A stretch of DNA of 64,000 nt from Marasmius tenuissimus. Lineage: Eukaryota > Basidiomycota > Agaricomycetes > Agaricales > Marasmiaceae. The stretch lies in NCBI GenBank assembly GCA_029532415.1, contig JAQOTA010000049.1, forward strand, positions 62,001 to 126,000. Direction: 5' to 3'. Under the pieces are notes generated by a model that was not told the origin of the DNA, did no database searches, and worked only from the letters and a program-made list of their open reading frames with translations. The position numbers were made by a program, and so were the translations under genes. Shown here one piece after another: positions 20,898 through 32,484 of this stretch. Every line of letters starts with the position of its first letter. Within the stretch, counting starts at the first letter, position 1.

Positions 20898-23405
20898 ATG
20901 ACCTTTACGATCAAGTCTTTTGGCCTCATTCTCGCCACTTTCCTCCCCGCTGCTGTATATGCAGGTGGGTATAACCACAAAGTGACGGTTGGAGCCGATA
21001 GCAAGCTACTCTTCGACCCCGAATATGTTCATGCCGAGTCCGGGGATAGCATTACTTTCGTATTGTGAGTGATCCACCCCAGAGTTGCACCTCGTCATGC
21101 ACTAAATCAGGGGATCTGGCTTCCTATTCCCCTCAATCACAGCAACCCAAAGAACCACTCGGTCACCCAGTAAGTACAGTAGGAATCAAAAGGTCCCTGA
21201 GACTAACTTCTCTTGCTGAACAGGTCCAACCTCGACACGGTTTGCGCTCTCAATCCAATCATTCGTGAGACCTCACTCTGACTCGCGCAACGCAGCCCTG
21301 CAACCCGTTATACTACGGCTTTGACAGTGGATTGTGAGGACCGTAGTTCACTATATTCTGCCATTATTTGACCTGCAGTTTTACCTAGCATGCCGGTCAC
21401 TCCAGAGTCGACTCAACTTCCCGAAGTGACTCTGCACGTGAACTATACCGCACCTATGTGGTTCTACTGCAAGCAGCCGAACCCTCAGCCCCACTGTCAG
21501 CAAGGTAATGGGCTCGGCCTCTGGACGATACATATCTCATCCGTCCCTTCTCGCTTCAGGAATGGTATTCGCCATCAACCCCCCGCCCGAGGGCGATCCT
21601 CGCTCTTTCTCTGCCTTCAAGAGCCTCGCGAAGCAGAGCGAAGGCCAGAAGACCGGTAAGCAGGGACCAGCCCGACTTCTCAGCGCGCTCTAATTGTTGC
21701 AGATTATGTCGTTGTCTCTGAGGACCACAAGATCATCGTCGGTGTTGACGGAAAACTGGCTTTTGGTCCCGCGAACATCACGACTGCGGTTGGCGATACC
21801 GTCACTTTTGAGTTCTGCCCTAAGGCCCACGGAGTGACGCAGTCGAGCTTCCAGTAGTTTTTTTTTTTTTTAGTTTGGATTTACACCCCCCTTAGGACCC
21901 ATAGGATGCAGGGGACCTGTTGTACAGTTGCTATGACGTGCCTACTGACTGAACAACAGCGTATCAGGGACGACACCAGTACGAAGAAGCCTGTCGGCAA
22001 CAACTCATGGTATGGCCGTATTGATACGGCGAGAACTGGACATCTTATGCTATGTTGAGAATTGCCAGACTAGCATGGAGATAGGTCCAGACTCGAGGAT
22101 ATGTATAAGGGTACCGAGCGTGTTTGGACAGCTAGGACAATGCTGCAAATCCGCGCTGGGCCTTTCCTGTAAGGGCACGATTCAGAAATGCGATGTCTCG
22201 CGTAACAAGGCTGGAGTAGAAGCAATGGAGGCTGCGGTCCGGACTCATAATTGTTCCGAGCCGTGTTGTAGTCAGCCAATCGGGTCATTGTATTCTGAGA
22301 CATTGGGGGGTGACAGCGACGCCCCCAGCGAGTCCGACTAAGAGAGAGGATCGTGGTGTAGTTTCCATGATAGGATGGACACGCAGCGTCGCCCAGAGGT
22401 AAACAATAGGTGAGCTCTATGTATGAGCGTCGACGCTTGCCAGCCGCTGGTACTGGGCCACATATTGTGGGCATCCTAGTCCAGTCGGAACTGGGGCCGT
22501 TCGTCATGATAGCGGTCGCCTTCGAGAATCGTCATGGTTGCAAGCTAGCGCCAATGGGCTGCCTGCTGTAGCAAATATCCCAGGTATCATGTCTCCCTGC
22601 ATCTGTCCTGTATGTCCCGTATCTGTAATGGAGGAGCAATGGAGCCTGGAGTCGGGAATGGTTCAATTTTCGAGGGTGTCAGGCCTGAAGGCCTCGGCAT
22701 TGTCGTCGTGTATACTCTCCGCCCTAGCAGCTCGAATGGGGCCTCTGATGGCACTCAATGGCAGCGTACTTGTGAACCGGAGGTATAGAACAGACGGCTT
22801 CGCTGTCCGTCACCATGTCTCGTCGTTGTCAATCGTGGGAATTGTGTTGATGATGGTGGTATAAGTACGAGTAAGTGCCTGGCAATCGTATCGTGCCACT
22901 AGCGCGGGGTCTCAAATTGTCAATTCCCGCAGCGACCCATGCACTCCCTTGGTCCAGTCCTCCAACGGCCGTGAAGCTGGTTTTGAGTCGGGACTGTAAG
23001 ATCCATCAACACAACGTTTCAGTTACGTTTGGCGCTCAATTATAACTACTACCCAATACTCAGCATGCCCGTTGCCCCCAATGCTACCTACTTCCCGACT
23101 TTCACGATCAAGATCAATGACGTGGGTGTAACTATTGCCTTAGACCACGCTCCAATCCCTTAAACCCTCTTCTAGACCAAGCCGATCTGGGGTTACTGCC
23201 CTCAAACTATGCCCTCTCCTCATTGCGGTCAAGGTAACGAATAGTCTCTTCTCGAACTGGCGATGTCATTCTGGGACGCTCACATGGTGAACTCACAGGA
23301 ATGGTGTTCTCTATTGATGCGGACGAATACGGTCCTAGCAACTTTGCTGCTTTCCTCGATAAAGCCAAGCAATCTGCTCAGTGGCAAGAGGCCGGCGGGT
23401 ACTGA
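20898..23405 (+). CDS. Secreted two-domain cupredoxin-like protein
   Basis: Eleven exons give 298 residues if the long intron 21854-22932 is removed; phases agree at every junction. A signal peptide (MTFTIKSFGLILATFL) is followed by two tandem cupredoxin folds. Domain 1 shows the type 1 copper ligand pattern as NHSVTQ (His), WFYC (Cys), HC (His) and GMVF (Met). Domain 2 repeats it as AHGVTQ, WGYC, HC and GMVF. Each domain also has a PC pair and an MPV segment. The family comprises fungal extracellular plastocyanin-like proteins, often linked to cell-wall or stress functions; a role here is not shown. Exon 7 runs straight into an in-frame TAG if the long intron is not spliced, which would remove most of domain 2. 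The start is the first ATG before the signal peptide. Confidence 0.85.
21854..22870. other. Probable insertion inside a cupredoxin intron
   Basis: This intron spans 1,079 nt, while the other introns of the gene are about 50-80 nt. Its last 62 nt (22871-22932) by themselves look like a normal intron, starting GTAAGTGCC and ending CCCGCAG. About 1 kb therefore seems to have been inserted at or next to the original donor site. The insert begins with a 14-base T run (21858-21871), as expected for a polyA-tailed retroposon in reverse orientation. No coding frame in it is recognisable, and target-site duplications are not clear beyond 3-4 bases. Confidence 0.5.
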
Positions 23406-23684
23406 TTAAGTGATCAACAGTGGCGATTGTGGTTTGGGACGGTTTTGATTACGAACGGACTTATTCTTTCTTTCTTATCCGAGCTTTCGTCCAGACCTTT
23501 TTTTGTTTTCACCTAAGTATTTACGCTCCAAGTTATTACCTTGAAGTTCTTTGTGTTATTGGCAATGGATAATGCTACGTCGGGCACGATCTCTCGAAGC
23601 TCCCTCCATGTTGGCTATGGGTGTTGGTAACATGGGGAAAACGGTGCGACTGGAATAACGACCTAATAGGAAATGCTACAAGTT

Positions 23685-25126
23685 CTAAGTAACTTGTCCA
23701 TCTTTGATAGGATCGTCCGGTGCTCCTGGCGCGAGCGTGACCCACGGACACTGTCCCGGAGTTGCCTGCCACTCAGAAGCTTCCGAAATCTGCTGAATGA
23801 GAGGCGAAAGCGTATTGTCGTAGATCTTTACCTTGGGAACTCTCCATCCTTTCTCCAAAGGCAACCTTTCCTCCCTAAAAAAGAAGTTCTTTAGGCGCTA
23901 CACCGGTAAAGGGGTCCCCGAAGACAGCTAGGTAGAAAGAAGATTCCGTACTTCTGAAGAGGAATTCCTTGACAGTGTTGCGGAAGTTGGGGTTGTTAGC
24001 TCGCGACTGCTCTGTCCGGATTCTCTGGATTTGTCCACCGGAAGTAACGTTATAGTAGTCTACCCCAGGGTTGGAGTCCGCGAGAACGGTATAGATTTGC
24101 TCGCTGAAGGCCAACGGGTCTCCTAACTCCTCGTCGAAGCGTGAGAGGAATGCGTCGTGCTCAAAGTTCCCGTGTCTATCACAGGGGTAATGAGGCGAGT
24201 GCTCCCGAGACTCGGGTGGGACCTCACAAGACAATATCCGTCAATGCGAATTGGTCGTCGAGGGGCGATGACAGAACCGCTAATTTGGCCGCAGTGATCA
24301 AGACATCTCGTTGCACGTTGAACGCATCTTTGGGTCGGACGGAATCAGTAGGTATCGGCGGATAGAACGGTACCGACTGACCTTGTGCTGCCTTCAGGGC
24401 AATAGAGACAGTAATATTCCTCCCGCCGCGAGGCAGAAACCCATGATTCGCTAGGCTGCGAGAGCGGGTCAGCATCAAACCTTTTGACGACTCAAAGTTG
24501 ATACTGACGTGTTCATCCCGGGGCACGGTCCTCGTGCATCCGTCGCGTTTGGTGCTTCGAACTAATGCTGTCGCCAAATGACCAAGTCGTGGGGATCGGA
24601 GGCTTGCCCGGCTTTGGAGACCAAGCTCGAGAAAATGAAGTGAGGGGAGAGGAGAATGATGAAAGTCTTAAGGTAAAGTTTTATGACGGACGTACACAGT
24701 TTTCCCACCCTCCAGCGAAGGGAGGCTTTATATTCTTCAACGCCTCCAGCCTCGGCTCTTTTGGGACTTGACCGCGATTACCTTCAACAAGACCTACCTG
24801 AGCTCTACAAATAAGTGCCGCCTCACCAACCGGAATGTATCCCTGAAAAAGTAATCAAGTACGCTTCAGAGAAGAGTGATCAAAGTACGATTATAGGAAG
24901 GACTCACAAGGCGGAAGTGCTAGCCCAACTTCGCCTGTGGCGACCGCGGAGCTGTTGAGGGGAGTAAAAGAACGTAAAATTGGTGTCAGTTGACGGTGTT
25001 CAGTTCGTATGGAGCAAATTCACTCACGGGCGGTGTTGCCCGCCCTAGAAAAGGAAGCGTAAGTTCCAGTAGCCACCAATTTGACTGAAAAGAACTTACC
25101 TCTCTACTAGTCGTCGTCATCATCAT
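23685..25126 (-). CDS. Heme-thiolate peroxygenase (unspecific peroxygenase / chloroperoxidase family), frameshifted
   Basis: Members of this family insert oxygen into organic substrates using peroxide. Diagnostic motifs are present: RGPCPGMNT with the proximal heme Cys codon at 24523-24525, then ANHGFLPRGGRNI after an intron, and EHD in NFEHDAFLSRFD (24154-24162), the acid-base Glu motif. The C-terminal part FGDPFTGVAPKELL is in frame, but a run of six A on the plus strand (23877-23882) shifts the frame into a stop. With one base fewer, the downstream frame would rejoin and run to the stop at 23685-23687. This may be an assembly error or a recent loss. The N-terminus is uncertain: one consistent path starts at the ATG at 25126, and it shows no signal peptide, unlike secreted peroxygenases. 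Confidence 0.8.
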
Positions 25127-26758
25127 CTCATTTGTGGGGTAGCTGCGGGGCGAAGGAAGAATAGCATTTAACTTCAGTAAAACTAACCTTGAGAGTCGAT
25201 TAGCGGCATTTGCGACCAGAAATCTTGCCACGAGAACTTGTTCGTATGCTTGAAGCAGGCTGAGGTCGAGGCGCAGAAGTGGTTTTATTGAATAGTCCCA
25301 AGGAGAGTGCTGGAGCGCCGAGATCGCCGAGAAAAGGCTTCCGAGATTGGTATTACTGCAGTATCTTGAACAGTCTTGAAGGGCTCCCAGAGTTGGAAAA
25401 TCAAACGAGGTCTTCCTCAATCGACTATATCACGGCGGCGGCCCTGGCATACAGGTCGTGGACAACAGCACGAGCAGTCACATAGACACAACCTGGGAAC
25501 AAAACCTCCGCCAACAGACATGTGGTACACAACATTGGTGGGGCCCTTTGGTTTGGCTTGAGCTACTCTTGAGTAAATCTTGATGTCGGGCTAGAACATC
25601 GCCAACGGTAGATGTTTGAAAACTAGAGTCTTGACATTGAAGTTCGATTCAAGGAGAAAGACAAGTCGTAGACGAGATTTGTGGACAAAAAAAGCCATAG
25701 CTACCGGCACAGAAAACACTGGGAAACAGTTCCAGAATGTCAAGCTCAACCCAACCAATGGGCTGTCGAGAGAACGGTAGCAGGAGTCGAACGCGATAAC
25801 AGGTGCAGGGGTAACATGGCGACTCGAGATGGCAACGATGGGTATTATATAGTCGGAACAGGTTCTGAACAAGAATTAAGGCAGGTGGCGCTGATCATGA
25901 GCACGTACTCGAGATTGGGTCAAGACAAACATCCCCAGAGCAAGTTTGAGACGATCCACTGGAGAGCTTGGGCTTTGCTTGAGGTCTTGATGTCAAGATT
26001 GTGGGAAGGCACGAACCTACGAAAGTGGGGGGTGAGGAGAAGGGGAAAGGAAAATAATGTTGTGGCAGAATACTGCGCGACCTTTATACCTCTCGTGTCC
26101 CCGGGCAAAGCAAAGAGAAACTTGCCTTAACCGGCAGTCGGTGCCACAACATTGTGGCATGTCCATTGTGTACGGTGATGGCCATCGAAAGCGGTGCATG
26201 CTGGCGGGCCAGATTTGGGAGATTTTGCCCATATATGGGACTCCGGCCGCCTTAGGCGCTCGTGTTGTTAAGGCTGTTGAGGGGCCTTGATGCATGATGC
26301 ATGATGGCCCACGGGCCACAAGGCCACAAGGCAAGTCAACTGGGATGGTGGCAACTCAATTCTGCTCATGCGATAGACGAAAGGCTGTTCAGATTAACCT
26401 CTAAGCCTCTAAACCACCCAGTGAGTCAGGGCTCGTCTCTGTCTTCTATGACTCAACAATCCTCCGACCCACAAGCTTCGGGCTCGTCTCCCTCACACTT
26501 CGTGCCGATCGGGTGACACTTCCAAGGACCAGCCGAGAGTAGAAAGCCAAAGCAACAAACATGTGGTCGGCCTAATGCGGGCCTATCTCGAGAAATGTGG
26601 CATCCACCTTGGCTGTATGTGGTGATCTCATTGCACAAATTAAGGCTAGGTATGATGCTGCAGCGAGAGCACGGTGATGTAGAGTAGGGATGTGGAGCGG
26701 AGATTGTTGAAGATTCGTTTCGAGAAAAAGTATCGGTAAGACTTCCCAGCCACCGCGA
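25127..26758. other. Intergenic, nothing recognised
   Basis: About 1.6 kb between the 5' end of the peroxygenase gene and the 3' end of MGM101. Open frames up to about 150 codons occur (for example about 25681-26130 +), but they lack ATG starts or any motif I recognise. A short TGCATGA direct repeat occurs at about 26290-26303. Confidence 0.35.
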
Positions 26759-27728
26759 TTACTCTTGGTAAGGGTACCCAAGTTTCCCTTGGTCTTTTCG
26801 GCGCCACAACTTCTTCCTAAAACGATGGTCAGAAGGAAATCAAATTGTATTGAGTACATCCACGCACTTCTTCTTGGTGGTGACATGCTCAGCCCACACT
26901 TCCACGCAGTATTTCTGCTTGAATTCGCGTATAAAGCGAGGATCCCTGATGAACGATGAGAGACGCATCAAAATGTAGAGCGAAAGCACATGCCAAAGTT
27001 CGCTTGCTATCCCAAGATCCTTGCAGCACCTCATGAGCGCGTTGCTTTTACACGCTTCGGTGGCAGTAGCTATGCCAGACGGGTCGAAATATTCTTGCTC
27101 TCCGCGAGCAATAGCGACAAGTCTGACAAAAAGTATGTGAGTCAAATGTCTGGATAGCTATGTTTCTATTCGCACCTTCCAAGGCACACGAGCGCGTACT
27201 CCCGGCTCACAACCTTCGCCCCCACGTTCGTTTCGGTTCGCGGTGCAAGTCCCCATCCACCGGGACCGAAAGCCTTGTTGAGAATGCGACGGTACTTGAT
27301 TTCCGGGAGGTATATGAGGCCATCTGAGTGAGGAAGAGCATATCAGTTTGGAAAGAGTAAGACGTATAAAGTAACGTACCAGGCTTCATTTCAATGTCGT
27401 TTGGATCTACAGGTGCTAACAAGACGTCCGCTGCCTCCTTTGGAAACGGTCTTTCTGACAAGCCCGAATAACTCCTTGACCAATCAGTTGTAGCATCGTT
27501 CGCTGCTGCTGATAGAGACTCTGCGCCATTCGTTTCAGATGGTGCTGACGTTGTAGACGCTGGAGCATCGGTGTTGGCCTTGGCTTCTGTGCTTGCAGAG
27601 GTAGCAGTCGCGTACCCTGCGTGTCGAGAGTAGCGAGCGGTAGCAATAATACTGCTCTTAAGATTGACAGCCCGACTGGAGTGGACTACATGTCTCGTCG
27701 AAGGAAGGATTCGAGCAATGAAGCTCAT
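26759..27728 (-). CDS. mgm101: Mitochondrial genome maintenance protein MGM101
   Basis: Single-strand-annealing DNA-binding protein of the Rad52 type, needed for mitochondrial DNA repair and recombination. Five exons (27728-27380, 27323-27176, 27122-26994, 26945-26868, 26816-26759) give 253 residues. The N-terminus is a basic, Ser/Ala-rich mitochondrial presequence ([19 protein letters not shown]), followed by a low-complexity linker. The conserved core contains [47 protein letters not shown] and DPRFIREFK. It closes with the typical basic tail KKLWRRKD. Intron 3 (26946-26993) fits best as a GC-AG intron that restores the family ELW-DPRF junction. It is 48 nt long and open, so retention would insert 16 residues. 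The gene is divergent from POT1 with 133 bp between starts. Confidence 0.95.
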
Positions 27729-27861
27729 GGTGGTCAATGAAAAAGTAATTTAGCACTTGGGCGCTTAAAGGCGCTTGACTGATCACACCCATGGCTGTCA
27801 CGACGTGAAGGGCTTGTGACTTGTGACCGAACCAACTTCGACCGCTACTTTTGCCCTTTCC
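27729..27861. promoter_or_regulatory. Divergent promoter between MGM101 and POT1
   Basis: Only 133 bp separate the two start codons. The interval has a GGCGCTT word twice (in GGGCGCTTAAAGGCGCTTG, about 27758-27776) and a CACGACGTG near-palindrome (about 27799). No TATA box is seen. Confidence 0.45.
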
Positions 27862-30800
27862 ATGAAACGTACGGGTTGCGACGTCCAGGAAGCGTCGAAT
27901 AAGCGCGTCAAATACGCCAATGAATCCTCCAATTCTTCTGAAATAACCTCAATTCTCCATGATCCTACCAGACTCCTCTACGCGACCGACCTGAAGGACT
28001 TGGTCGAGGCTACGGGCTACATTCGCGGAAAGATTATCATGAGATGGCCGCATCACAAGAAACAACACATATTACTCGAAATCATGGAGAGCTCCGTGGG
28101 TGACAGACTGGTCAGGGTTGACGTGTATTTCCAGGGAAAGTGCGCAGAAGAGCTAGCGGAACGCGATACCTACCTCGAAGTACACGATGAGATCGTGTTG
28201 GGACTTCGGGGAGTGACAGTAGAGAAGAAGGCTCAGGCTTCTTCGACCTCGTTTGGGTTTATGCTGAGGTATTCCGACGGAGTGACATTAGAGTTTGTCA
28301 AGCGAAGACATGCTCACCAACCTTGCGGAATCGTGGACAGTTGGACTCGTGCGTAACAGTTTTCTTGGAACAGAATATACTCTCATTACCTCGGAAGCTC
28401 TTCTGACTCCTGATATACCGGCTTCGCAAGACTGGTTCGAACTGCCTCAAGAGACTCGTGAAGACGTGACCCGCCAGAACCGTGCCCAGTTGGCGAGGAT
28501 CCCTGTACTGGCACCACGCAACGAGGAGGAACTAGACCCAACGACCACTACGCCTGCACCCGATCGAATCGAAATCAAGTCCGAGTCCTTCGAACCATCT
28601 ATCGAACAAATCTCTGCCACCGCTGTCGATCACTCAAGACCGCAAAGATCGCATGCGCCCCTACCCGAAACAGCAGCTGGGGATTCACCAGCTCAGACGG
28701 CAAAGCAGAATGCAAAAAAACCTTACCCCGCCCCTGCTCCAGAAACTCGGGTATCCCAGGCCTCGAATGGCCAACAGCCGCCAGCTCCACTGGCGGCACA
28801 GAGTGCAGAGGAACGAGCGCCTTCTCTTGGTCCCCAGGGACCCATTGCGCCATCGAAGAAGCAAATCAAACGTCGCATAAAGAAGGAGCGTCAAAAGCGC
28901 GAGCGAGAGGAAGAGAGAGAACGTCTCGCAGCCTTGGAATCAGGCAAAGACAAACCACAAGTCTCGACATCATCCGCACCGGCAGAAACACGCGACACTC
29001 CTCCTGTACATGCACCGATCGAGCGGGTTGTTCCAGTCGAACAAGTCCCAGTTGGCCCTCTTGATATGAAGGCAGGGCGAAAAACCCGGTATGTGAGTAT
29101 GCAATCACACTCTAACGACGTCACAAGCCTCTCAAAACCGTTAGGTCACCTTTCCGCCTCTAGCAGACGCAAAAAGTCTGTGTACTGTGGCTGGGGTCGT
29201 CACGAACGCGACACCAATAAACGCCACGCGCAGCGGAGGTAAATTTCTATCTGCTCCCGTGTCAATGATTTCTTTCTGACCTTCACGTAGAACTGTCATG
29301 CACCCTCGGAATAGTGGATCCAAGCAACTGCAAGAAGGAGGACGATACCTACCGCGACCCTCACCGTGCCAGCATGAAAGTTATATGCTTTGCCAAAAAG
29401 GAAGGCTACTTGTTACCCCAACCCCAGCCGGGAGACGTCGTGATTTTAGCCGACGTGAAGGTCAGTCAATCCCGCCAAGTTGTCTTTTGCCCCTCTTGAT
29501 GTTGTCTTCAGGCATCGGAATGGCATGGTGGGGTGAACTTGATCGGAAGTAACTTCAAACTAAGATGGGCAATCTACTCTCCCGAGGAAGGGAGGATTCA
29601 TCACGGCGCGGCCGGTGAAGCTGGGCTAGGTGGCAGCGGTCCCTACAATCCGTTCTACAAGGTCCGAGATGAAGGGGAGGTCAGGTACTGTGGGGAGCTT
29701 GCGAAATGGTGGAAGGCTATCGAGGAAGAACAGCAGAGCTTCAATTCGCGGATAATTCACCTCGGAGGAGAGGAATCGCACCAACTTGGCCCACCAATAA
29801 TCAGATCCGGTCGTCCCAATTGGGTCATCAAGGACATGCACCCTGGTGGAGAGTCCAATGGCTACTTCAACGCAACTGTGGAGGTCAGTCGGTGGATTGT
29901 CTTTCACAATAGCTCAAATCCTAATCGTCGTTTTAGGTCGTACATTGCTACAAACCGGATAGCCAGCCCTACTATTGCCTCTACGTGACGGACTACACCG
30001 AGAATGATGCCTTAGACAAATTCATCAACGAAGGTGTCCATGTTTCACTCTCTCAGTCGATCGCGAGGCTGGAATGCTGGGACAAGTCTGCCAATGTCGC
30101 CGCACAGATGGAGGTCGGTCATTTCATCTCTCTCAACAACGTGAGGTGCCGTATGAACAACAACGGGACGTACGAGTTAAAGATGCAAGAACCGAAGCTT
30201 CGTTTACTCTCTGAGATAGACGCGAAGTACGACAAAGCTTTTGCTGGGCTGTTAGAGTGAGTCAAGTAACCTGTGGTCTCCGTTTGTTACTTGACGTTCC
30301 TTTAGGCGCAAGAAAGCACACGAAGAGAAGTACGGCACCAATGACCCCAGTGAAATCGAACATCGCTCCGTGCAAGATGCTGTTGAGGGCAAACACTTCA
30401 GTGCGGTCGTAGAGGTGAGTTGATAGGTGCCTCCTTGTGGCTCGTATTAAACCATTGCAGCTCATCCACAGAGAACCATTCACTTCGGAGAGCAAGAAAC
30501 TGGTACTATACGTTACCGATTACACCACCAACCCGTTCCTCTCTGGAACCAAATTGCCAGCTGGTATCCCTCCCTCTTTGGATGGAAAGGTTCTCAAGTT
30601 GGCACTGTACGATGCCCATGTCCAGCTTTCGAAGCATCTGAAAGTCGGAGACTTCGTATCGGTTCGCAGGATGCGGATCACCAAGAACCATACCGACGGA
30701 ATGAGTGCGAAACTCGGAGGGGAGGAACACCTGTTGAAGAGACTCGTCCCGGGGACTGACGCACATAAGGACCTCATTGCGGGGTTGAGAAGGTTCCTTC

Positions 30801-31635
30801 TTGTCGTATTGGGCGTGTAAACCCAGCTCAACTTTTGGCTTACAGGAACAAGGAAACTTGGAAGAATCTTTGCAGACCGACTCTTTCGACTGGAGCAGAA
30901 CCTCAACGAGACCTCCCTGCCCAAGGACCTCTTACGCCGACAACACCAAGTACGGAGGACAACCTACCTTTGGCAGGCTCGTTGAAGTCCAAGAGTGGAG
31001 AGTCAAGCGCAGCTGCGTCAGGTCGACCACGATGCACACCAATCGACGAAGTCCAAAAAGTTGAAGTCTGTCCGGCCAAATTTCGCATTCGCGCTCGAGT
31101 GGCGGATTTTTACCCGTCTGTCAACCAGTTCGTGTATTCGCGATGTCGAAAATGTTACAGAGAGTGAGTCCACATATGATTACGGTTCAAGATTTCTCAC
31201 TTTATTGAAAAACCCTCCAGACTCTCCGAAACCGAGCGTGCGTGTCGCGAATGCAACGACACTGACCACGAATATGTCGACTTCAAATACCGCTTTTGGT
31301 TAGTTCTGGAGGATGAAAAGGGGACACAACTCGATGTCTCTGTGATAGACGACGTTGGTAGAACATGCATTCGTATTCTCCATATTTTACTGACTCGCAA
31401 TTAGTGCCCTATCCTTTCTGGCTTTCCGCGGGTAGATCTGAGTGAAGACCCCGAAGCTCATGAAAAGGTGCGGGAACGTTTACGCGCTCTCACAGGCAAT
31501 GTCGAAGCATATGTGGTGAACAATGAAAAGGGTCAAGACACGAAACTTGACAGTCCGTACTTGTTCTGCATTGTGACTTCGTATTTGAACGCAGAGAAAG
31601 AGAAGTTGTATGGCTTGCATAGCGTGGATGCTTGA
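27862..31635 (+). CDS. pot1: Protection of telomeres protein POT1-like
   Basis: Binds single-stranded telomeric DNA through OB folds. A Telo_bind OB fold is visible (FPPLADAKSLCTVAGVV, about 29146 onward; GDVVILADVK; WAIYSP). It is followed by a second OB region with two LYVTDYT-type strands (YCLYVTDYTEND at about 29973; LVLYVTDYTTNP at about 30505), a hallmark of POT1. The C-terminal part has a CRKC...CREC zinc-type pattern inside another OB-like segment (about 31135-31310) and ends at TGA 31633-31635. A proline/alanine-rich, highly charged linker (about 28440-29100) precedes the DNA-binding part. The in-frame ATG at 27862 is preferred over an upstream GTG. The junction between the first exon and the linker exon (about 28270-28310) is unresolved: one option is a 34-nt intron from 28269. 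Confidence 0.85.
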
Positions 31636-31731
31636 GTGGTTTCGGATCCGGACTTTCTTGATACTTGGAACTCGTGTATTTTATGCATTATTTATGGATA
31701 TGGAACGATGCTGAACGTCAAGTCCACGGAC

Positions 31732-32343
31732 CTACGAAAGAGATATCTTGTCGAGGATCTTCCAAGTCTCTACCGGCCCTTCACATTCCGCAACCCAGAT
31801 TTCTGAGGCGACGAATCCCGATACCCAGTCCTCTTCATCAACACCACAGTTTAATGCCACGTTTCCGTCATCTTCCTTGCATATTCTCCGGGTAGATTGA
31901 AGCTCTTCATGGTATCGCTGACGTTCTCCATTAGCGGCATCAGAGTCTGTGATATAACACAACGAAATATGGGGGAATGTCGGCGTTCTTGGTTCAACCT
32001 TGAGAGTATCATGCACACGACGGTGTAGCTCCACTAGTTCTGAGCTGAGATTTACAGCGATATAGACCGATCTGAAAAAGTGATCGCCTATATCGACTGA
32101 TTTTAAGTGGACTTTTAGAGGACGCTGATCCTTGGGTATCGATTCGCGCAGCTGAGAAATCGAAATGTCTGTCGAGGACGGAAGAGAAGCGAGGGTGATG
32201 TGGGGATCGAATTTTGGATATGAAGCAGGTTCTGTGTCCCGGCCACTACTAGGTCGAATGTCCATGATTCGTTTCAGTTTGACCATTTCTCCCTCAGAAG
32301 GGACAATCCAGAGTGTTACTCCTACATCCTTGCTTTCAACCAT
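31732..32343 (-). CDS. 2',3'-cyclic-nucleotide 3'-phosphodiesterase (CPD1-like 2H phosphoesterase)
   Basis: Single-exon gene of 203 residues. Both HxT/S motifs of the 2H phosphoesterase fold are present: FDPHITLAS (residues about 45-53) and FPHISLCYI. In fungi this family opens ADP-ribose 1'',2''-cyclic phosphate, a by-product of tRNA splicing, and related cyclic nucleotides. The N-terminus VTLWIVPS is also family-typical. Length matches yeast-type CPDases. It is convergent with POT1 (96 bp apart) and divergent from TAP42 (141 bp between starts). No signal peptide or membrane segment is present. Confidence 0.9.
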   Translation of the reverse strand: MVESKDVGVTLWIVPSEGEMVKLKRIMDIRPSSGRDTEPASYPKFDPHITLASLPSSTDISISQLRESIPKDQRPLKVHLKSVDIGDHFFRSVYIAVNLSSELVELHRRVHDTLKVEPRTPTFPHISLCYITDSDAANGERQRYHEELQSTRRICKEDDGNVALNCGVDEEDWVSGFVASEIWVAECEGPVETWKILDKISLS

Positions 32344-32484
32344 AGGTTAACTGAGAAGATATGGCAAGAGTTATGCCCACCCATGATATTGGAGAGCCAG
32401 AAAGTTCTCGAAGGCGGTCGAGATGATGAAGGTTGATGACGAAGTTGAATTTCACTGAGTATACCGGTTAGAACGCGGTCCATC
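32344..32484. promoter_or_regulatory. Divergent promoter between the CPDase and TAP42 genes
   Basis: 141 bp separate the two start codons, so both promoters are contained here. No recognisable box was found. Confidence 0.35.

Noticed and set aside
21854..22932. Reading the cupredoxin gene as two separate genes
   Set aside because: The 3' part has no start or signal peptide of its own and completes domain 2 in frame.
25681..26130. 149-codon plus-strand frame
   Set aside because: It starts at GTG with no domain and no splice-linked exons; likely chance.
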